Assembly (NCBI GenBank): GCA_947650005.1
Contig: CANSTU010000021.1
Location: 1-42,914, forward strand
Direction of reading: 5' to 3'
Origin: an uncultured Lachnospiraceae bacterium
Lineage (GTDB): Bacteria; Bacillota; Clostridia; Lachnospirales; Lachnospiraceae
Length of the DNA: 42,914 nt
How positions within the stretch are numbered: the first letter of the stretch is position 1; the number at the start of each line of letters is the position of its first letter. Position numbers and translations under genes: made by a program. Shown here piece after piece: positions 42,578 to 42,914 of this stretch. Below the pieces are notes generated by a model. That model was given only the letters and a program-made list of their open reading frames with translations. It was not told the origin of the DNA and made no database searches.

Positions 42578-42914
42578 CGGTATGATATAAAAATATTTTT
42601 GTCGTGGACTTGACATATGGGTGCCTTAATGTGTGGAAGTGGAAATTCTCTAACTCAGGTACTTTCCTTGCCGCTGTCCGGCAGGCTGTTTCTACGGTGG
42701 CGGGAAGTTCCAGACAGCCATCTTTCCTCAGACATACAAAGGAGATTTTAAGCTGCTGTTTCTTTGAGTTTTTCAAGATGTCAGCAAGGGTATTGCCAAA
42801 GATCAACAATCCACACTTTCTGCCGCTTTGTAGGACCTATCTCATGTTTATGGGTAGCCCCGTTGTAACGGACGCTCCTGCGGACTGTCAGATATTGTTC
42901 CTCAAGGTTGATGT
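42578..42914 (-). pseudogene. broken tyrosine recombinase (integrase), 3' part
   Basis: Read on the minus strand, the window edge begins INLEEQYLTVRRSVRYNG and EIGPTKRQKVWIVD, typical of integrases of Firmicutes elements. A one-base insertion near 42821 shifts the frame; the other frame goes on with FGNTLADILKNSKKQQ. Further on, FHFHTLRHPYVK contains the H-x-L-R-H box, but the sequence then jumps to STTKIFLYH, which resembles the STTMNIYAH end of the family. The helix with the GHSDV motif and the region of the catalytic Tyr are damaged. It is a dead integrase at the edge of the defence island, and it continues beyond the window. Confidence 0.75.

Overview
The window looks like a chromosomal segment of a spore-forming, anaerobic Clostridia of the Lachnospiraceae type. 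The basis is a set of sporulation genes (spoVT, spoIID, a spoIIQ-like gene), several importers of the LplB/YtcP oligosaccharide class, a YesN/YesM-style two-component pair and a PrpR-type regulator. No rRNA, tRNA or CRISPR array was seen. No importer ATPase gene is present, so all three sugar importers probably use one encoded elsewhere.

Region 1 (1-12.3 kb) is a catabolic locus. A PrpR-type regulator (minus strand) diverges from a long operon: DUF1537 four-carbon acid-sugar kinase, iron-type alcohol dehydrogenase (TTG start), DapA-family aldolase/lyase, PdxA2-type 4-phosphate dehydrogenase, then a binding protein, two permeases and a cytosolic sialidase-fold protein, closed by a clear terminator at 12268. 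Kinase plus PdxA2 is the known D-threonate/D-erythronate route to dihydroxyacetone phosphate. The extra aldolase, dehydrogenase, importer and sialidase-fold protein suggest that the four-carbon acid is released from a larger sugar. Five 63-bp tandem repeats sit between the dehydrogenase and aldolase genes.

Region 2 (12.4-21.7 kb) holds a Phd/PIN toxin-antitoxin pair with a strong promoter, then an AraC-type response regulator and histidine kinase, a 104-bp hairpin element, and a second importer (permease, permease, binding protein) with an alpha/beta-hydrolase esterase.

Region 3 (21.7-28.7 kb) looks like core genome: spoVT with a sigmaF/G-like promoter, an aconitase-superfamily hydratase, spoIID with a sigmaE-like promoter, a spoIIQ-like gene, and an amidohydrolase.

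Region 4 (28.7-34.8 kb) is visibly more AT-rich: a LacI regulator, a transposase scrap, a third importer and a GH172 (DUF2961) enzyme. A 14-bp palindrome near the start of the importer operon is a likely LacI operator.

Region 5 (34.8-42.9 kb) is an AT-rich defence island: a RloA/RloB pair, a frameshifted HEPN-like remnant, and a tight Dam methylase-HerA-NurA operon, followed on the minus strand by a broken tyrosine recombinase. The Dam-HerA-NurA operon is the strongest candidate for a little-described system: a methylase paired with an ATP-driven translocase-nuclease instead of a classical restriction enzyme.
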